NCBI GenBank assembly: GCA_900766185.1
Contig: CAAFUL010000014.1
Coordinates: 1-64,000, forward strand
DNA: 64,000 nt
Source: an uncultured Johnsonella sp.
GTDB lineage: Bacteria; Bacillota; Clostridia; Lachnospirales; Lachnospiraceae
Direction of reading: 5' to 3'
Shown: one piece after another, positions 17,915-26,894 of the stretch
Layout of the letters: every line of letters begins with the position of its first letter
Position numbering within the stretch: position 1 is the stretch's first letter
Notes under the pieces: model-generated
What the model was told of the DNA's origin: nothing
Seen by the model: only the letters and a program-made list of their open reading frames with translations
The model's database searches: none
Translations under genes and position numbers: made by a program

Positions 17915-18369
17915 AGATAATATTTTCAAAATATCCAAAAAATGTAACGGTTTAACCTTATAAAACTTATAGTAACAGCTTTAGCATATAATTATAATAG
18001 ATTGAGAACATAAACAATTATAAATACATCTTGCCTTGGACACTTTTTGTTAACTGAAGTCTATTGGCAGTACTGATATTTTTGTCACATTTTATATATG
18101 AAAAAATATCAATACTCAAAGCTTAAGAGGTCCTCGGCAAGATTGTTTATGTTGCTTAGGATATAGGTATTTTCTCAAAAAATTATTTTATATAAATTTA
18201 TAGAAATGAGTATATTTTTTTGTGAAAATTGATATTAATTTTTGTATATCAGGCTGTTATAATTAACAAGCACATTTATAAAAAATCAGTTTTTATAAAT
18301 AGTGTTAGATTTGAGCAGGATAAAAGCGTTATAAAGATATTTTAAGCTGTATATTACTTTGGAGGAAAT
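17915..18369. other. Intergenic region before murC
   Basis: 455 nt without a gene. It holds the palindromic element at 18007-18153, then AT-rich sequence with an extended -10 promoter motif TGTTATAAT (18255-18263) that probably drives murC; its -35 is weak. No riboswitch or ORF is recognised. Confidence 0.6.
18007..18153. repeat. 147-nt palindromic intergenic element (GGCAGTA family, copy E)
   Basis: AACATAAACAAT (18007-18018), then CTTGCC (18030-18035), pair with GGCAAG plus ATTGTTTATGTT (18136-18153); the left arm has an 11-nt insert. Inside, AGTACTGATATTTTT (18069-18083) pairs with 18102-18116. The GAAGTCTATTGGCAGTA string (18057-18072) resembles the core of the copies at 28264 and 43104. 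Confidence 0.7.
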
Positions 18370-19752
18370 ATGGATTTTGCGCATATAGATTTTAGCACAG
18401 CGAAACATATATATTTTATAGGAATAGGCGGAATAAGTATGAGTGCTTTAGCAAGAATACTTGTTCAAAAAGGTATAAATGTAAGCGGATCTGACATAAA
18501 AGAATCAGAACTTACAAAAAAGTTGGAAGGAGAGGGTATAGAGGTAAAATATACCCAAGTTGCGGAAAATATAACTCCGGACATAGATCATGTAGTATAT
18601 ACGGCAGCTATATCAAAGGACAATCCTGAGTTAAAAAAAGCACAGGAACTTAATATACCTCTTGTAAATCGTGCAAGTCTTTTATCGGATATTATGAAAG
18701 GCTATAAATACTCTATAGGAGTGAGCGGAACTCATGGAAAGACAAGTACAACTTCTATGCTAAGTCATATACTTATAGAGGCGAAAAAAGATCCCACCAT
18801 AAGTGTAGGGGGCATGCTTCCTTTAATTGGCGGTAATCTTAAGATAGGGAAGGAAGAGTTTTTCTTAACCGAGGCTTGTGAGTATACGAACAGTTTTCTT
18901 GAGCTTAGTCCCAATGTTGAAGTTATATTAAATATAGAGGCGGATCATCTTGACTTTTTTAAAGATTTGGATGATATAAGAAAATCTTTTAAGAAGTTTA
19001 TTGCTAAACTTGATGATAACGGGATATTGGTTATAAATGAAAAAATATCTAATAAGGAAGAGCTTTTAGATGGCTTTTCAGGTAAAGTATATAGCTTCGG
19101 TTTGGGTAAAGGCTATGTAAATGCAAAAAATATAAATTATGACTTTGAAGGAAAAGCCGAGTTTGACCTGTATGTAGAAGATAAATTTACGGGCAAAATA
19201 AAACTGTCCGTATATGGAGAACATAATATATTAAATGCACTGGCTGCAATTGCGACAGGTATGGCTCTTGATATAAGCCTTGAAGATATTAAAAGAGGTC
19301 TTGAGGGCTATGGCGGCGTGCATAGAAGATTTGAAATAAAGGGTACAGTAAAGGGGCTTACTGTAATAGATGATTATGCGCATCATCCCGGAGAAATTGA
19401 AGCCACTATAGAGGCTGCAAAAAAACTGAAGTACAAAAGACTGTGCGTGGTATTTCAACCGCATACATATAGCAGAACTAAGGCACTACTTGAAGATTTT
19501 GCAAGAGTTCTGTCAAAGGCGGACTTGGTTGTACTGGCAGATATATATGCGGCAAGAGAAAAGGATACTTTAGGAGTAAGTTCGAAAGATATCGAAACTT
19601 TGATAAATAAAAAGTCTCAAAAAGCATACTATTTTCCTACTTTTGATGAGATTGAAAGTTTTGTACTCTCCAAACTTGATAAAGGAGATATATGCATTAC
19701 TATGGGGGCAGGAGATATATATAAGTTGGGAGAAGACATACTGGGAATATAA
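18370..19752 (+). CDS. murC: UDP-N-acetylmuramate--L-alanine ligase
   Basis: 460 residues, usual length. It joins L-alanine to UDP-MurNAc using ATP, the first peptide step of peptidoglycan synthesis. Seen in order: the N-terminal dinucleotide-fold glycine loop GIGGISMSALA (about 19), the ATP loop GVSGTHGKTSTTSM (about 118-131), the NIEADHLDFF metal/carbamate-lysine region, and DDYAHHPGEIEATI (C-terminal domain). GGAGG precedes the ATG. It stands as a single gene with its own promoter region, outside a dcw cluster. Confidence 0.97.
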   Translation: MDFAHIDFSTAKHIYFIGIGGISMSALARILVQKGINVSGSDIKESELTKKLEGEGIEVKYTQVAENITPDIDHVVYTAAISKDNPELKKAQELNIPLVNRASLLSDIMKGYKYSIGVSGTHGKTSTTSMLSHILIEAKKDPTISVGGMLPLIGGNLKIGKEEFFLTEACEYTNSFLELSPNVEVILNIEADHLDFFKDLDDIRKSFKKFIAKLDDNGILVINEKISNKEELLDGFSGKVYSFGLGKGYVNAKNINYDFEGKAEFDLYVEDKFTGKIKLSVYGEHNILNALAAIATGMALDISLEDIKRGLEGYGGVHRRFEIKGTVKGLTVIDDYAHHPGEIEATIEAAKKLKYKRLCVVFQPHTYSRTKALLEDFARVLSKADLVVLADIYAAREKDTLGVSSKDIETLINKKSQKAYYFPTFDEIESFVLSKLDKGDICITMGAGDIYKLGEDILGI

Positions 19753-19784
19753 TAAATAAAGGTATTTCATAGATACACACAAAT

Positions 19785-19821
19785 TTATCCACATTCTTGA
19801 AAAAAGTTGTGGATTTATTTT
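19785..19821 (+). terminator. Hairpin after murC overlapping a perfect DnaA box
   Basis: ATCCACA (19787-19793) pairs with TGTGGAT (19808-19814), and TTATTTTTG follows, giving a terminator shape. The left arm is part of TTATCCACA (19785-19793), the consensus DnaA box, and the right arm is a near-match in inverse orientation. Two opposed boxes in front of a dnaD-like gene are suggestive, but a terminator explains them equally well. Confidence 0.55.
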
Positions 19822-19924
19822 TGTCTACACTATGGTATCCTATAAATAAGAGAAGATAAAAATTTGAGTTTCAGTAGATCGTAAGAGACTGTAATTTATA
19901 AAGTATATTATGCAGGGGTTATGT

Positions 19925-21217
19925 ATGAAAGTTAATTTAAAGAATATAGATCCTAAAGATATAGCGGTGATATCGGGGGAATTTATAAAAAAATATATGC
20001 CTAGAGCTAACGGAGAATATGTAAAAGTATATCTGTATCTTATATATAATGCTAAAGAGGAGCTTAAACTTGCTGATATAGCCTGCGATGTGGAGCTTAC
20101 GGAAAATGATGTAAAGCACGCACTGAATTATTGGATAAGACATGATTTGATAAGTGTTGAGAATACGGATGAACCTGTACTTGTCAAAGAAGAAAATATA
20201 ATAAAAGCAGAGGGAAAGCTTTTAGTTTCGCTCAAAGAAGAAAATATAGATGAAATAATAGAAGAGAATATGACTTATGATGATATAGGAGACACCAAAG
20301 AGGATTTCCGATATGATTATGAGCAGGACTATGAAGAGAATTATGAGCAGGACTACGAAGAAGACTATGCCAAAGAAGACTCTAATTTTGAAGAAGAGTA
20401 TGAAGAAACTTATGACTTGGAAGAAAATTATGAAGAAGAGTTGATTGAGGAAGATGTTCATGAGGATGTTGTTGAAGAAGTAGTGGATATTATACCTAAA
20501 AAACAAGCAATAGACAGCATAAAACTCGGTCAAGACGAGGAATTCGGTACGCTTCTTTATTTTATACAGATGTATATAAAAAAGAATCTAAGCCAGCATG
20601 ATGTGGAAAGAGTGGCATATATGTATGAAAGCCTCGGTATGTCAGCCGATCTTATCGAATATATGGTTGAAAGCTGTGTAGAAAAGGGTAAGACCTCACT
20701 TAGGTATATGGAAAAGATAGCAATAGACTGGTATGAAAAAGGTATAGACAGCATAGAAAAGGCAAAAAAAACAGCCAATATATATCCGAAGGAAGTGTGG
20801 GAGATTATGAAGGCATTTGGCATAAGTTCAAGACTACCGGGTAGCGGAGAAGTATCTTATATGAACAAGTGGCTGCAAGAATACGCCTTTAGTATAGATG
20901 TTATAAAAGAAGCCTGCGACAGAACCTTGTTAAATGCCCAAAAACCAAGCTTTCATTATGCCGATTCAATACTTAGCAGGTGGTATAAACTGGGAATAAA
21001 AAGCATAGATGAGATAGGGCTTAAAGACATTAAAAAAGACAGAATAAAGACTGTTGAAACACAAAGACCAAGGCAGACTGCAAAACTTAATAATAGATTT
21101 ATTAATTTTGAACAAAGAGATGACAGCGAAGAAGATTTAAATAACTTAATTAATGAAAGACTAAGACAAAGACTTGGTCAAGGTAAGCTAAGAGGGAGTT
21201 TAGATGGGGTTAAGTAA
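19925..21217 (+). CDS. DnaD-domain replication initiation protein
   Basis: 430 residues from ATG 19925 (AGGGG at 19913-19917); the ATG at 19910 has no ribosome binding site. The N-terminal 95 residues form a winged-helix-like domain (KVNLKNIDPKDIAVISGEF; LKLADIACDVELTENDVKHALNYW). A very acidic Asp/Glu/Tyr-rich linker covers about 110-185. Two DnaB_2/DnaD-type domains follow (about 205-280 and 290-360), each ending in the tryptophan-tyrosine helix (IAIDWYEKGI, ILSRWYKLGI). DnaD/DnaB proteins remodel the origin and help load the replicative helicase. It overlaps the dnaC-like loader gene by 14 nt. Confidence 0.88.
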   Translation: MKVNLKNIDPKDIAVISGEFIKKYMPRANGEYVKVYLYLIYNAKEELKLADIACDVELTENDVKHALNYWIRHDLISVENTDEPVLVKEENIIKAEGKLLVSLKEENIDEIIEENMTYDDIGDTKEDFRYDYEQDYEENYEQDYEEDYAKEDSNFEEEYEETYDLEENYEEELIEEDVHEDVVEEVVDIIPKKQAIDSIKLGQDEEFGTLLYFIQMYIKKNLSQHDVERVAYMYESLGMSADLIEYMVESCVEKGKTSLRYMEKIAIDWYEKGIDSIEKAKKTANIYPKEVWEIMKAFGISSRLPGSGEVSYMNKWLQEYAFSIDVIKEACDRTLLNAQKPSFHYADSILSRWYKLGIKSIDEIGLKDIKKDRIKTVETQRPRQTAKLNNRFINFEQRDDSEEDLNNLINERLRQRLGQGKLRGSLDGVK

Positions 21218-22181
21218 TTCACAATATCAAGCCATACTCAGAGAATATGATAGAATACAAGCCGAAGAAAGAGCAAAAAGAGAAGAAAGGGTAGAGGAAG
21301 TCTATCAAAAGATCCCTGAGCTTAAAACACTTAACTTAGCATCGGGAAAACTTGCCTTAGAAAGTTATTTAAGTATAAGGGAAAAAAAGGACAGTAAATT
21401 ACTTGATAGCTTATCAGAGAGCATAGAGAAGCTTAAAGCAAAAAAACTTAGGCTTTTAAGAAAATACGGATTTTCAGATGATTATATGGAGCTTAGGTAC
21501 AGATGCGATCTGTGTAAGGATACGGGATTTGTTGACGGGAAGAAATGCAGATGTTTTAATGATAAGGTCAGGAAGTTATTGTATGAGAAGTCCAATATAC
21601 AAAAAATACTTGAGCGTGAAAACTTTGGAACCTTTTCATACAAATATTTTGATGATGAACATATAGAAAAAGAAATCGGTACAACTGTAAGAAAATATAT
21701 GGAAGATATTGTGGAATTCTGTAAGGATTTCGTTGATAATTTTCCGAGTAAACATGAAAATATTATTTTTATAGGTAATACCGGAGTAGGTAAAACATTT
21801 TTGTCGAACTGCATAACAAGGGAACTCATAGACAGATATTATTCGGCGATTTATCTAAGTGCGGCTGAATTGTTTGAATATCTTGCTCGTGCAAAGATGG
21901 AAGATGATATGTTTGCAAAGGAAATTAATGAGCATATCTTAGAGGATGATGTACTGATCATAGATGATTTGGGAACGGAATTAGTTAATACCTTTACAAG
22001 TACACAGTTATTTTATATAATAAACCATAGGATAAATACTGAGAAGTCTACTATTATATCTACAAATTTGTCTATTAAGTTACTTAGGGATAATTACTCG
22101 GATAGAATAGTCTCAAGACTTTTAAACAGTTATGATATTATAAAATTATATGGAGAAGATATACGAAGGCGGAGATTGTAG
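21204..22181 (+). CDS. DnaC/DnaI-type replicative helicase loader
   Basis: 325 residues. The N-terminal helical part is charged; a CxxC-type zinc site follows (CDLCKDTGFVDGKKCRC, about 93-109) and then the AAA+ domain with Walker A GNTGVGKT (about 190), Walker B VLIIDDLGTE and an arginine-finger region SDRIVSRLLNSYD. DnaI/DnaC delivers the hexameric helicase to the origin. It starts inside the end of the dnaD-like gene, the classic Firmicutes primosome pair, so both are probably made together. Confidence 0.92.
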   Translation: MGLSNSQYQAILREYDRIQAEERAKREERVEEVYQKIPELKTLNLASGKLALESYLSIREKKDSKLLDSLSESIEKLKAKKLRLLRKYGFSDDYMELRYRCDLCKDTGFVDGKKCRCFNDKVRKLLYEKSNIQKILERENFGTFSYKYFDDEHIEKEIGTTVRKYMEDIVEFCKDFVDNFPSKHENIIFIGNTGVGKTFLSNCITRELIDRYYSAIYLSAAELFEYLARAKMEDDMFAKEINEHILEDDVLIIDDLGTELVNTFTSTQLFYIINHRINTEKSTIISTNLSIKLLRDNYSDRIVSRLLNSYDIIKLYGEDIRRRRL

Positions 22182-22236
22182 TATATTTCCTTTGCTGTGT
22201 CGTACCGGAAAATCTTTTACATAATTTGGAGGATGC

Positions 22237-23415
22237 ATGGGCAATAAAGATAAAAAAATAGAAACCATACCGGTAGGACCTTTGGGGCTTGTGCCGCTAA
22301 AAAGCTGTGAAGACTTTGCAAAAAAGGTTGATGAGTATTTGGTTGCTTGGAGAAATGAACGAGAACAGGATGTAAAAACCGATATAGTTTTTTCGGGTTA
22401 TCATAGAGATTCATATATTATTCCAAGTACCATAAGCAGGTTCGGTTCAGGTGAGGCAAAAGGAACTGTAGATGTATCGGTAAGAGGTGATGATCTTTAT
22501 CTTATGGTTGATGTATGTAACTACAGTATGACCTACTCTTTATTCGGAAAGACCAACCATATGTCGCCGGATGATCATTTTCAGGATCTGAAAAGGATCA
22601 TAGCCGCAATAGCAGGCAAGGCAAGAAGGCTTACTGTGATCATGCCGTTTCTTTATGAAGGAAGACAGCATAAGAGGTCCGGAAGAGAATCGCTTGATTG
22701 TGCGGTTGCCTTACAGGAACTTGTGTCAATGGGTGTAGATAATATTATAACCTTTGATGCACATGATCCGAGAGTACAAAATGCTATACCTCTCAAGGGC
22801 TTTGAAACCGTACAGCCGATTTATCAATTTTTAAAGGCACTTGTAAAGTCGCAAAAGAATCTTTCGATAGATGCCGAACATATGATGATTATAAGCCCTG
22901 ATGAGGGCGGTATGAACAGAGCGATATATTTTGCCAATATGCTGGGACTTGATGTGGGTATGTTTTATAAAAGAAGGGATTATACCAAGATAGTTGACGG
23001 TAGGAATCCTATAATAGCTCATGAGTTTCTGGGCGGCTGTGTTGAAGGTAAGGATTTGATAGTGGTTGATGACATGATATCTTCAGGCGAAAGTGTTTTG
23101 GATGTTGCAAAGGAGCTTAAAGCCAGAAAAGCCAAAAGAGTATTTGTATGTGCAACATTCGGACTTTTTACAGGTGGACTTGCAAAGTTCGATAAGTACT
23201 ATGAAATGGGATTGATAGACGGAATTTTTACAACAAATCTGGTTTACCAATCACCGCAGCTTTTAAGCAAACCGTACTATGTCAATGTTGATATAAGTAA
23301 GTATATAGCTCTTATAATAGATAATCTGAATCATGATTCATCAATAAGTGAGCTTATGCTTCCGGCAGGCAGAATTAATGCTTTATTAAAGAAACATAGA
23401 GAAGGACAATATTAA
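22237..23415 (+). CDS. prs: Ribose-phosphate pyrophosphokinase (PRPP synthetase)
   Basis: 392 residues from the ATG four bases after GGAGG. It makes PRPP from ribose-5-phosphate and ATP. The catalytic flexible loop appears as FLYEGRQHKRSGRESLDCA, DAHDPRVQNA fits the metal/ATP site, and VDDMISSGESVLDVAKEL is the PRPP-binding loop. It is longer than the usual 310-320 residues, with extra sequence at the N-terminus and between motifs, and belongs to a divergent subgroup. It is a single gene 55 nt after the dnaC-like gene. Confidence 0.88.
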   Translation: MGNKDKKIETIPVGPLGLVPLKSCEDFAKKVDEYLVAWRNEREQDVKTDIVFSGYHRDSYIIPSTISRFGSGEAKGTVDVSVRGDDLYLMVDVCNYSMTYSLFGKTNHMSPDDHFQDLKRIIAAIAGKARRLTVIMPFLYEGRQHKRSGRESLDCAVALQELVSMGVDNIITFDAHDPRVQNAIPLKGFETVQPIYQFLKALVKSQKNLSIDAEHMMIISPDEGGMNRAIYFANMLGLDVGMFYKRRDYTKIVDGRNPIIAHEFLGGCVEGKDLIVVDDMISSGESVLDVAKELKARKAKRVFVCATFGLFTGGLAKFDKYYEMGLIDGIFTTNLVYQSPQLLSKPYYVNVDISKYIALIIDNLNHDSSISELMLPAGRINALLKKHREGQY

Positions 23416-23424
23416 GGGGTTTTT

Positions 23425-24138
23425 ATGAGGATTATAATTTGTGATGATAATCCTAATGACATAAAAGAATACTCTGAAATAATAAATAATGTTATAGTTG
23501 ATGCACAGGAAGAAGATATGGAACTTATCGCCTACGAAAGCGTATCTCAGTTGCTTTTCGACATGGAGGATAAGCTTAATCTGATTGATATAATGATATT
23601 GGATATTAATATGCCCGGGACAAACGGCATGGAATTTGCTAAAAGCATAAGGGAGAATTCCTATAAGGGGGAGATAATATTCCTTACTTGGTCAAAGGAT
23701 CATATGCCCGGTGCTTTTGATGTAAGAGCCTTTAATTATATAGTTAAGGGTGAGACTGATGTAAAGAGAGTTGAAAAAATAATTCTGGGTTCTATTGATG
23801 TAGCCAAAGAAAAAACTAAAGAGTACATGTTGTTCACAGGTATAGGTGAGTATAGGAATATACCCGTATTATCGATAAAGTACTTTGAGGTCAACGGTAA
23901 GATTATTACTGTGCATTATAGTAATAGAAGTTTTGAGTTTGTATCAACTATAGGTAAGTTAGAGAATTTATTATTCAGCAAGGGGTTTATAAGGGTACAC
24001 AGATCCTTTATGGTAGCTATATCTGCAATAAAAAACTTTACATATACTGAACTTACCTTAGTTGATGGAGTTGTTATACCGGTAGGAAGGACGTATTATA
24101 ATAAGTTAAAAGAAGCTATTACAAAGACTGTTGTATAG
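23425..24138 (+). CDS. LytTR-family response regulator
   Basis: 237 residues. The receiver domain (1-120) has the acidic pair CDDN (about 7-8), the phospho-acceptor Asp in LDINMPG (about 55), and the lysine in KGETD in a lower-quality place. The LytTR DNA-binding domain (about 138-235) contains IPVLSIKYFEVNGKI, FVSTIGKLENLL and RVHRSFMVAI. No histidine kinase gene is adjacent. It starts 9 nt after the prs stop with AAGGGG, and the three following genes on the same strand probably form its operon or target. Confidence 0.9.
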   Translation: MRIIICDDNPNDIKEYSEIINNVIVDAQEEDMELIAYESVSQLLFDMEDKLNLIDIMILDINMPGTNGMEFAKSIRENSYKGEIIFLTWSKDHMPGAFDVRAFNYIVKGETDVKRVEKIILGSIDVAKEKTKEYMLFTGIGEYRNIPVLSIKYFEVNGKIITVHYSNRSFEFVSTIGKLENLLFSKGFIRVHRSFMVAISAIKNFTYTELTLVDGVVIPVGRTYYNKLKEAITKTVV

Positions 24139-24161
24139 TTATGTGATTAGGAGTAATGTGG

Positions 24162-24917
24162 ATGCATAAGAAAATAATTAAAATGGGCATTATATTGGCT
24201 CTGTGTGTTTGTGCATTTAATGTAAAAGGGGTTTATGCACAGGAAGTTAAAGTAGGCACACATTTAGAGCATGAGTATGATATTAGTGTCGTTCGTAGGG
24301 CAACAGAGCATACGGACGGAGAGAGGCTGTATAAGTGTAAAATTTGTGGGGAGAGCCATGTAGAGACTATAGAAGCTACAGGGCATATTTGGAGTGAGTG
24401 GATAGTAGATGTAAGTCCTACCGAAACTAAAGAGGGACATAGATATAGGGTATGTACCAAGTATCCTGAACATCCGCATTACCAAGAAGAAGTTATCCCT
24501 GCTCTTTTATCAAGCCCTAAATCCGCTAATACTGCAAAGACTGTAAATACAGCTTTGAAAAAAGATGCTAAAACTGATAATACAAATAAAAATGATTTGA
24601 AAAAAGACAATATATCAGAAACTCAGCCATACAAAAATGATGATCGATCTGAAAGCAGGGCAAATGCTGTTGAACCAAAGAGCGTTGAAGCTTCAAAATC
24701 TGTGACAGAACAGCCTGCTATAAGAGCAGCCAATGTTGCAGCTAATGCTGCCGTAGCCATGTATTCGGATATAAATGCATTGGATGTATGCGCAGGAGTG
24801 GGAGCAATAGCAATATCATGGTGGTATGTATATGTGCTTAAACCTATGGTAGACGCATTAATGTGGATTAAAAGAAAGCGAAGTGCAATGGAGAAGAAAT
24901 TGTATCTAAGTAAATAA
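24162..24917 (+). CDS. Secreted membrane-anchored protein with CxxC/GHxW domain, unknown function
   Basis: 251 residues from ATG 24162 (AGGAG 8 nt upstream; ATG 24156 is only 2 nt from it). A signal peptide (about 5-27, cleavage near VYAQE) is followed by a small module: YKCKICGESHVETIEATGHIWSEW, a CxxC zinc-ribbon-like pattern known in many Lachnospiraceae surface proteins, followed by a second Cys-containing YRVCTKYPEHPHYQEE stretch. A Thr/Asn/Lys-rich low-complexity linker covers about 115-185. One membrane helix near 210-230 is followed by a basic tail. So most of it is outside, with a short cytosolic end. No family or function can be given. Confidence 0.75.
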   Translation: MHKKIIKMGIILALCVCAFNVKGVYAQEVKVGTHLEHEYDISVVRRATEHTDGERLYKCKICGESHVETIEATGHIWSEWIVDVSPTETKEGHRYRVCTKYPEHPHYQEEVIPALLSSPKSANTAKTVNTALKKDAKTDNTNKNDLKKDNISETQPYKNDDRSESRANAVEPKSVEASKSVTEQPAIRAANVAANAAVAMYSDINALDVCAGVGAIAISWWYVYVLKPMVDALMWIKRKRSAMEKKLYLSK

Positions 24918-24944
24918 TAAGTTTAATTATTATAGGAGTTAGAG

Positions 24945-25139
24945 ATGCACCTTAGGAATATTATAGAATTTTTGGTTATAGCTTTCTTCTTGATAGTAGG
25001 TATTATAATATATATGTATATCGGGAAAAAAATAAATGATGTTGAAAGTGATCTGACTGTAAGACACAAACGGGATTTTAATGAAAAAGTAGAAGATGTG
25101 CCAAGTATAGATGAAGAATATAAGAGCGTTAAAAAATAA
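24945..25139 (+). CDS. Small single-pass membrane protein
   Basis: 64 residues: one membrane helix (about 6-27, IIEFLVIAFFLIVGIIIYMYIG) and a charged tail (about 28-64). TAGGAG precedes the ATG. It sits between two surface-protein genes, 27 nt and 35 nt from its neighbours, so it is probably part of the same operon. The size and topology suit a small accessory subunit, but nothing points to a partner. Confidence 0.65.
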   Translation: MHLRNIIEFLVIAFFLIVGIIIYMYIGKKINDVESDLTVRHKRDFNEKVEDVPSIDEEYKSVKK

Positions 25140-25174
25140 AATATATTTAGTTTAGTTAATTGATAGAGGATGAT

Positions 25175-26779
25175 ATGAAATATATAAAAGGAGTGTATCT
25201 AAATAGATATAAGCGTAATTTATTTAATATTTCAATGTTTTTGTTCCTGCTTATGTTTTTGGTTTTAGCTGTTTTTGTGACAGTGCAGGCAGTTGTTCAT
25301 ATACCAAGGGCTACAATAAACAGAATATCAAATAAAGAGTCTGGTGCAAAGCCCGGAGATATAATTAGATATACGGTTAAAGTTAAAAGATTGGATACTG
25401 TGCAAACAGAAAGAATAAGACTGGTAGAAAGTCTTCCCTCAGAGCTTGAGTATTTGGGGAATGTAAGTATAGATTACGGACATATTACGAATTTTAATGA
25501 GATTTCGGTAAATGATGAAAATTACAACTTGGAATTTGACATTGCTCTGATTGATTATTTGCCTGATATGAATGGGGAGCTTACTTTAAGTTATGATGTA
25601 AGAGTTCTTAGAGAATCCAATACTTCTCCGACAATAAATACCCTGTCTCATCTGTACTGTTATGCCTATCCCATAGCGCAGGCACGCCCTACAGTAGCAA
25701 GTGAGAGTTCGGGTTCTTTTGAGGATAGTGTTATATATCGTAAGACTTCTCGTTTGCACATGATTAAATATATCAAAGATGTTATTTCAAATAATATAAG
25801 TGCTAAGATTGTATGGATAGATGGCGTGAATTTACCGGAATATGTTGATGTAAGACTATACAAGGATGATGTACCTTACTCTGATTTTGTAAGGTTGACT
25901 GCGGCTAATAACTGGGAATATACATGGAATGTAACCTATAAAGATCCGTCAATATCAACACCTTCCAACTCAAGTCCTTCAAATGCAGCTACCACTTCAC
26001 CGGTGCAGTGGTATGTAAAGCAGGAGACTGTTTGGGACGGCTATACTTCATCTTTGGTTGTATTACCGAATAACAGATATGTATTTACCAATAGATACAT
26101 AGCAGATCCCGCTAAACCGGATAGCAATAATAAGACTGACAATTCCGATAATAATACCGGTGATAATAATAACAATAATAAAAGTAATAATAATAGTAAC
26201 AGTGATAACAAAAACAGTAACGACAATAACAACAGTAACAATAGTAAGAACAGCAATAGCAACAATAATAATGAAAGCAAAAAGCCTTCAATTCCTAATG
26301 CCACAGAAAATAGGAAGGAAGAGTCAGGCGATATAGTTTCAAATGAAAAGTTGAGTAGTGCCGTTAAGTCGGGTAAACTTATTAAGGCTGAAGTATCGGC
26401 AGATGTAGGTGGAGTTGCCGTCCTTGCAAACAATGTGGAAGACGGAGCAATAATTAATTACCATATAAAGATTGAAAATCTGTATGATACGGACCTTATC
26501 GGGCTTAGAATAAGAGAGTATATGCCTGAATATACACATTATTACTCCCACAGCGGTTCGTTGGGTGATTACGGTTATGTTAACGGCAAAGAGCATATAA
26601 CATGGTTCATACCTGTGCTTAGAGCGGGAGAAAGTATAAACCTTGAGTTTAAGGCAAGTAAAGATTATTGTGTTCAAGGAAATATTTCTACAAAACTTTA
26701 TTATGAAGTTACCGGTTCTGAAAGTAAGCCGTACTCAAATATGGCTAGAGATCCGATCAATGTTGTTAAGACTGAGTAA
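25175..26779 (+). CDS. Large surface protein with DUF11- and Cna-B-like domains, function unknown
   Basis: 534 residues from ATG 25175 (GAGGA just upstream). A single N-terminal membrane helix (about 17-40) anchors it, with the rest outside. It has a DUF11-type repeat (about 50-150, GAKPGDIIRYTVKVKR), a Cna-B/isopeptide-type domain (about 195-300, SAKIVWIDGVNLPEYVDVRLYKDD, FTNRYI), an Asn/Ser/Lys low-complexity spacer (about 315-370, encoded by AAT/AAC repeats), and a second DUF11-type domain (about 400-525). There is no LPXTG-type sorting motif, so the N-terminal helix must hold it. The domains suggest an adhesive or stalk-like surface protein. Confidence 0.8.
   Translation: MKYIKGVYLNRYKRNLFNISMFLFLLMFLVLAVFVTVQAVVHIPRATINRISNKESGAKPGDIIRYTVKVKRLDTVQTERIRLVESLPSELEYLGNVSIDYGHITNFNEISVNDENYNLEFDIALIDYLPDMNGELTLSYDVRVLRESNTSPTINTLSHLYCYAYPIAQARPTVASESSGSFEDSVIYRKTSRLHMIKYIKDVISNNISAKIVWIDGVNLPEYVDVRLYKDDVPYSDFVRLTAANNWEYTWNVTYKDPSISTPSNSSPSNAATTSPVQWYVKQETVWDGYTSSLVVLPNNRYVFTNRYIADPAKPDSNNKTDNSDNNTGDNNNNNKSNNNSNSDNKNSNDNNNSNNSKNSNSNNNNESKKPSIPNATENRKEESGDIVSNEKLSSAVKSGKLIKAEVSADVGGVAVLANNVEDGAIINYHIKIENLYDTDLIGLRIREYMPEYTHYYSHSGSLGDYGYVNGKEHITWFIPVLRAGESINLEFKASKDYCVQGNISTKLYYEVTGSESKPYSNMARDPINVVKTE
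26125..26281 (+). repeat. AAT/AAC/AGT trinucleotide low-complexity tract
   Basis: Codons for Asn, Ser, Lys and Asp alternate as AATAATAAC- and AGTAAC-like runs for about 150 nt, giving a flexible Asn/Ser spacer between the two domain blocks of the surface protein. The opposite strand yields a false leucine-rich ORF. Confidence 0.8.
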
Positions 26780-26810
26780 TTAAGATTTTTATATTTATGA
26801 TTTTAGGAGG

Positions 26811-26853
26811 AGCTGCTGCAAAAAGTATATCGGCTTATTGCAGCAGCTTTATT
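26811..26853 (+). terminator. Terminator-like hairpin after the surface cluster
   Basis: AGCTGCTGCA (26811-26820) and TGCAGCAGCT (26839-26848) form a perfect 10-bp stem; TTATTA follows. It separates the LytTR-linked cluster from the cca gene. Confidence 0.7.
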
Positions 26854-26894
26854 ATGTAAGGGAAAGTATTTACAAAGTTTTTGGAGGTATAAGT

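Noticed and set aside
26041..26433. 130-codon minus-strand ORF, leucine-rich
   Set aside because: It is the antisense of the AAT/AAC/AGT tract of the surface protein; the leucines come from the repeat, not from a gene.
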